A program made the position numbers and the translations under genes. This document shows, one piece after another, positions 62,092-64,000 of a stretch of DNA of 64,000 bases. Position 1 is the first letter of the stretch, and every line of letters begins with the position of its first letter. The stretch comes from Cytophagaceae bacterium (GTDB taxonomy: Bacteria > Bacteroidota > Bacteroidia > Flavobacteriales > Flavobacteriaceae), in assembly GCA_002710685.1 (NCBI GenBank), contig PALD01000027.1, positions 1 through 64,000 on the forward strand, read 5' to 3'. Under the pieces are notes generated by a model, which worked only from the letters and a program-made list of their open reading frames with translations, was not told the DNA's origin and made no database searches.

Positions 62092-63726
62092 ATGAAAACC
62101 CTTGTTTCCGTTTTTGCCCTGTTACTGCTTTTGGGCTGTAAAGACCCCGTAAAGAAAGAAGTGGTCCAGAAGGAGAAAAAGCCCAATATCGTCTTCATCA
62201 TGTCAGACGATCATGCCTATCAGGCCATAAGCGCATACAATCACCCGATTTCAAAATTAGCGCCCACCCCAAATATAGACCGTATTGCAAACAACGGGAT
62301 GCGTTTTGACCGGGCCTATGTCACAAACTCCCTATGTGGCCCTAGCCGGGCAGTTATCCTTACGGGAAAAATGAGCCACATCAACGGTTTTAGAAAAAAT
62401 GGTGAACGCTTTAATGGCGACCAGCCCACTGCCCCAAAAATGCTGAAAAAACTGGGCTATCAAACGGCAATTGTGGGCAAATGGCATCTATATGGTTATC
62501 CACAGGGGTTTGATTATTGGAATATCATAGACGGCCAGGGGCATTATTATAATCCAGATTTTATAAAAAACGGAGATAGTATAAGAATTCCCGGGTATGC
62601 CACGGACATCATTACAGATGATGCCCTCAACTGGTTAAAGACCAAGCGCAACGACAGCGCGCCCTTTTATATGATGATCCACCACAAGGCCCCGCACCGT
62701 AATTTTATGCCCCCCTTAAGGCACATCAATAAATATGCAGAGGTAGAATTCCCGGTGCCTGACAGCTATTTTGACAACCATGAAGGCCAGGTCGCCGCAC
62801 AACAACAATTGCAGACCATTTACAAGGATATGTATGAGGGGCATGACCTTAAAATGACCAAGAAACTAGGTTCTCCTGAACTCGCCCATAACCCCTGGAC
62901 CAATGATTTTGACCGTATGAGCATGCAACAGCGCAGGATATGGGACAGTCTTTACCAGCCTAGAAATGATGCTTTCCATAAAGCAGACCTACACGGTAAA
63001 GATCTTGCTCTCTGGGAATATCAAAGATATATTAGGGATTATACGGCCACCGTAGCTGCGGTAGATGATGGAGTGGGTCGCGTCCTGGATTATCTGGAAG
63101 AAGCGGGCCTTGATGAAAATACCATTGTCATTTACACATCAGACCAAGGATTTTACTTGGGTGAAAAAGGATTTTTTGACAAGCGTTTTATGTATGAAGA
63201 ATCATACCGCACCCCGCTACTCGTGCAATACCCTGCTAAGGTTAATGCCGGCACCTCGTCAGAGGCTCTTGTACAAAACCTGGATTATGCACAGACATTC
63301 CTGGATTTTGCCGGCGGCAATGAATTTACTTCAGAAATGCAGGGACAGTCGCTTAAACCTTTGCTCACTCAAGAAGTCAAAGATGAAGATTTCCGGGAAG
63401 CACTGTATTATCATTATTATGAATATCCTGCTTTTCACATGGTCAAGAAGCACTATGGCATAAGCACCAAGCGCTATAAATTGATTCATTTTTATGATGA
63501 TATTGATGAGTGGGAGTTCTATGACCTAGAAAAAGACCCTACGGAAGAAGAAAACCTGATTCATGATAAGGCGTATGCCAAGATTATTGATGAGATGCAC
63601 AATAAACTAGATTCTATCCAGGATGCCTACGGCATCACGGAGAAAGAATTTGAAAAGTCCCCTAAAGAAAAAATAAAAAGGGAATATAAAAATTTTGAAA
63701 AACTAAGAGGAACGCCCATACAATAA
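62092..63726 (+). CDS. sulfatase (formylglycine-dependent, S1 type) lipoprotein
   Basis: A 544-residue lipoprotein (lipobox LLGCKD, Cys16 from this start). The modification motif CGPSRA is present at Cys82, matching CxPSR, so the Cys should be converted to formylglycine. Other metal and catalytic blocks are MSDDHAY near the start, GKWHLYGYPQGFDYW, HHKAPHRNF and YTSDQGFYLGEKGFFDKRFM. S1 sulfatases hydrolyse sulfate esters, usually of glycans. I chose the ATG at 62092 over one nine bases earlier because it gives a cleaner lipoprotein signal. In a glucan locus this is unusual and hints at a sulfated or otherwise charged substrate. Confidence 0.88.
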   Translation: MKTLVSVFALLLLLGCKDPVKKEVVQKEKKPNIVFIMSDDHAYQAISAYNHPISKLAPTPNIDRIANNGMRFDRAYVTNSLCGPSRAVILTGKMSHINGFRKNGERFNGDQPTAPKMLKKLGYQTAIVGKWHLYGYPQGFDYWNIIDGQGHYYNPDFIKNGDSIRIPGYATDIITDDALNWLKTKRNDSAPFYMMIHHKAPHRNFMPPLRHINKYAEVEFPVPDSYFDNHEGQVAAQQQLQTIYKDMYEGHDLKMTKKLGSPELAHNPWTNDFDRMSMQQRRIWDSLYQPRNDAFHKADLHGKDLALWEYQRYIRDYTATVAAVDDGVGRVLDYLEEAGLDENTIVIYTSDQGFYLGEKGFFDKRFMYEESYRTPLLVQYPAKVNAGTSSEALVQNLDYAQTFLDFAGGNEFTSEMQGQSLKPLLTQEVKDEDFREALYYHYYEYPAFHMVKKHYGISTKRYKLIHFYDDIDEWEFYDLEKDPTEEENLIHDKAYAKIIDEMHNKLDSIQDAYGITEKEFEKSPKEKIKREYKNFEKLRGTPIQ

Positions 63727-63801
63727 TAGACGCCCCCTTTTAGCTTAGATTAAATTGATTTATTGGTTTGTATTTAGGGCCTGGCCAGTGATGGTTGGGC
63801 C

Positions 63802-64000
63802 TTATTTCTTTTCTACACCTATCATAAAACTGGTAAGTGGCAATCCCGCCGCATTAAAAATATCGGGCTCTGCGGTATTTTTCCATGCATATCGCACATA
63901 CTTGGGCGTTGCTACCGGAGATTGCAATACCACGATGTCATCCTCCACACGGGCCATTGCTGTTTTAAAAACCATGTCTTCTCCAGCCACTTCAAACTGC
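63802..64000 (-). CDS. sialate O-acetylesterase-like protein (partial, 3' end)
   Basis: The minus-strand frame enters from the right edge and stops at TAA (63802-63804), giving 66 residues. The pattern VVLQSPVATPKYVRYAWKNT, then EPDIFNAAGLPLTSF is the usual C-terminal end of sialate O-acetylesterase (SGNH/9-O-acetylesterase) family proteins. Such enzymes occur in glycan-degrading loci. The start and catalytic residues lie outside the window, so activity cannot be judged. It is convergent with the sulfatase gene across 75 bases. Confidence 0.7.
   Translation of the reverse strand, partial: QFEVAGEDMVFKTAMARVEDDIVVLQSPVATPKYVRYAWKNTAEPDIFNAAGLPLTSFMIGVEKK

Noticed and set aside
1..64000. CRISPR array, rRNA operon or insertion sequence
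   Set aside because: No regularly spaced repeats, rRNA sequence or transposase with terminal repeats was seen on reading the window.

Overview
The window looks like a piece of the chromosome of a marine Flavobacteriaceae bacterium (phylum Bacteroidota). The evidence is two SusC/SusD pairs, many lipoproteins starting with short MK-rich signal peptides, -7 promoter boxes of the Bacteroidota form TAnnTTTG, a triple-Y/LuxR one-component sensor, and a BfmA/BtgA-like mobilisation gene. The genus cannot be read from the sequence.

Positions 1 to about 11,490 look like the right end of an integrated genomic island. A mobilisation-type gene runs off the left edge. It is followed by a three-gene HipB/HipS/HipT-like toxin-antitoxin operon with three regularly spaced operator-like repeats, a PAS-LuxR regulator, and a run of mostly exported proteins of unknown role: TPR plus zinc-finger, Sel1 repeats, an outer-membrane barrel and several orphans. 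Decayed fragments are interspersed: a frameshifted leucine-rich-repeat gene, a duplicated signal-peptide stub and a possible gene tail. The island ends at a 3' fragment of a tRNA (probably tRNA-Asp) followed directly by a strong terminator, the usual appearance of an attachment site.

From 12,054 to 23,182 the content looks like ordinary chromosome. An M28 (glutamate carboxypeptidase II-like) peptidase is followed by an iron-acquisition-type locus: three different imelysin-family lipoproteins, a di-heme DUF1111 protein, an HTTM membrane protein and a FecA-like TonB receptor. These are transcribed divergently from an intergenic region that carries two copies of an AT-rich operator-like box. Only one imelysin keeps the GxHxxE motif.

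From 23,179 to 33,231 there is a complete trans-4-hydroxy-L-proline catabolic operon (epimerase, FAD oxidoreductase, DapA-like deaminase, ketoglutarate-semialdehyde dehydrogenase) interleaved with two exported peptidases (DPP IV-like S9 and DUF885), with a divergent AraC-type regulator. The likely diet is hydroxyproline-rich (collagen-like) peptides.

From 33,422 to 45,560 lies an amino-sugar utilisation locus: ROK regulator, NagB fused to a PIG-L-like domain, GH20 hexosaminidase, CBM9-like protein, GHL10-like hydrolase, SusC and SusD. From 45,947 to the right edge lies a second polysaccharide utilisation locus: triple-Y/LuxR sensor-regulator, a frameshifted SusC, SusD, a double-LamG lipoprotein, two GH144-type (PF10091) proteins, GH3, two esterase-type hydrolases, a sulfatase and the tail of a sialate O-acetylesterase-like gene. 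Its best-guess substrate is a substituted beta-1,2-glucan. Short palindromes of the types CTTTCGCGAAAG and TTTTGGCTTAAAGCCAAAA recur inside and between genes across the chromosome-like part.
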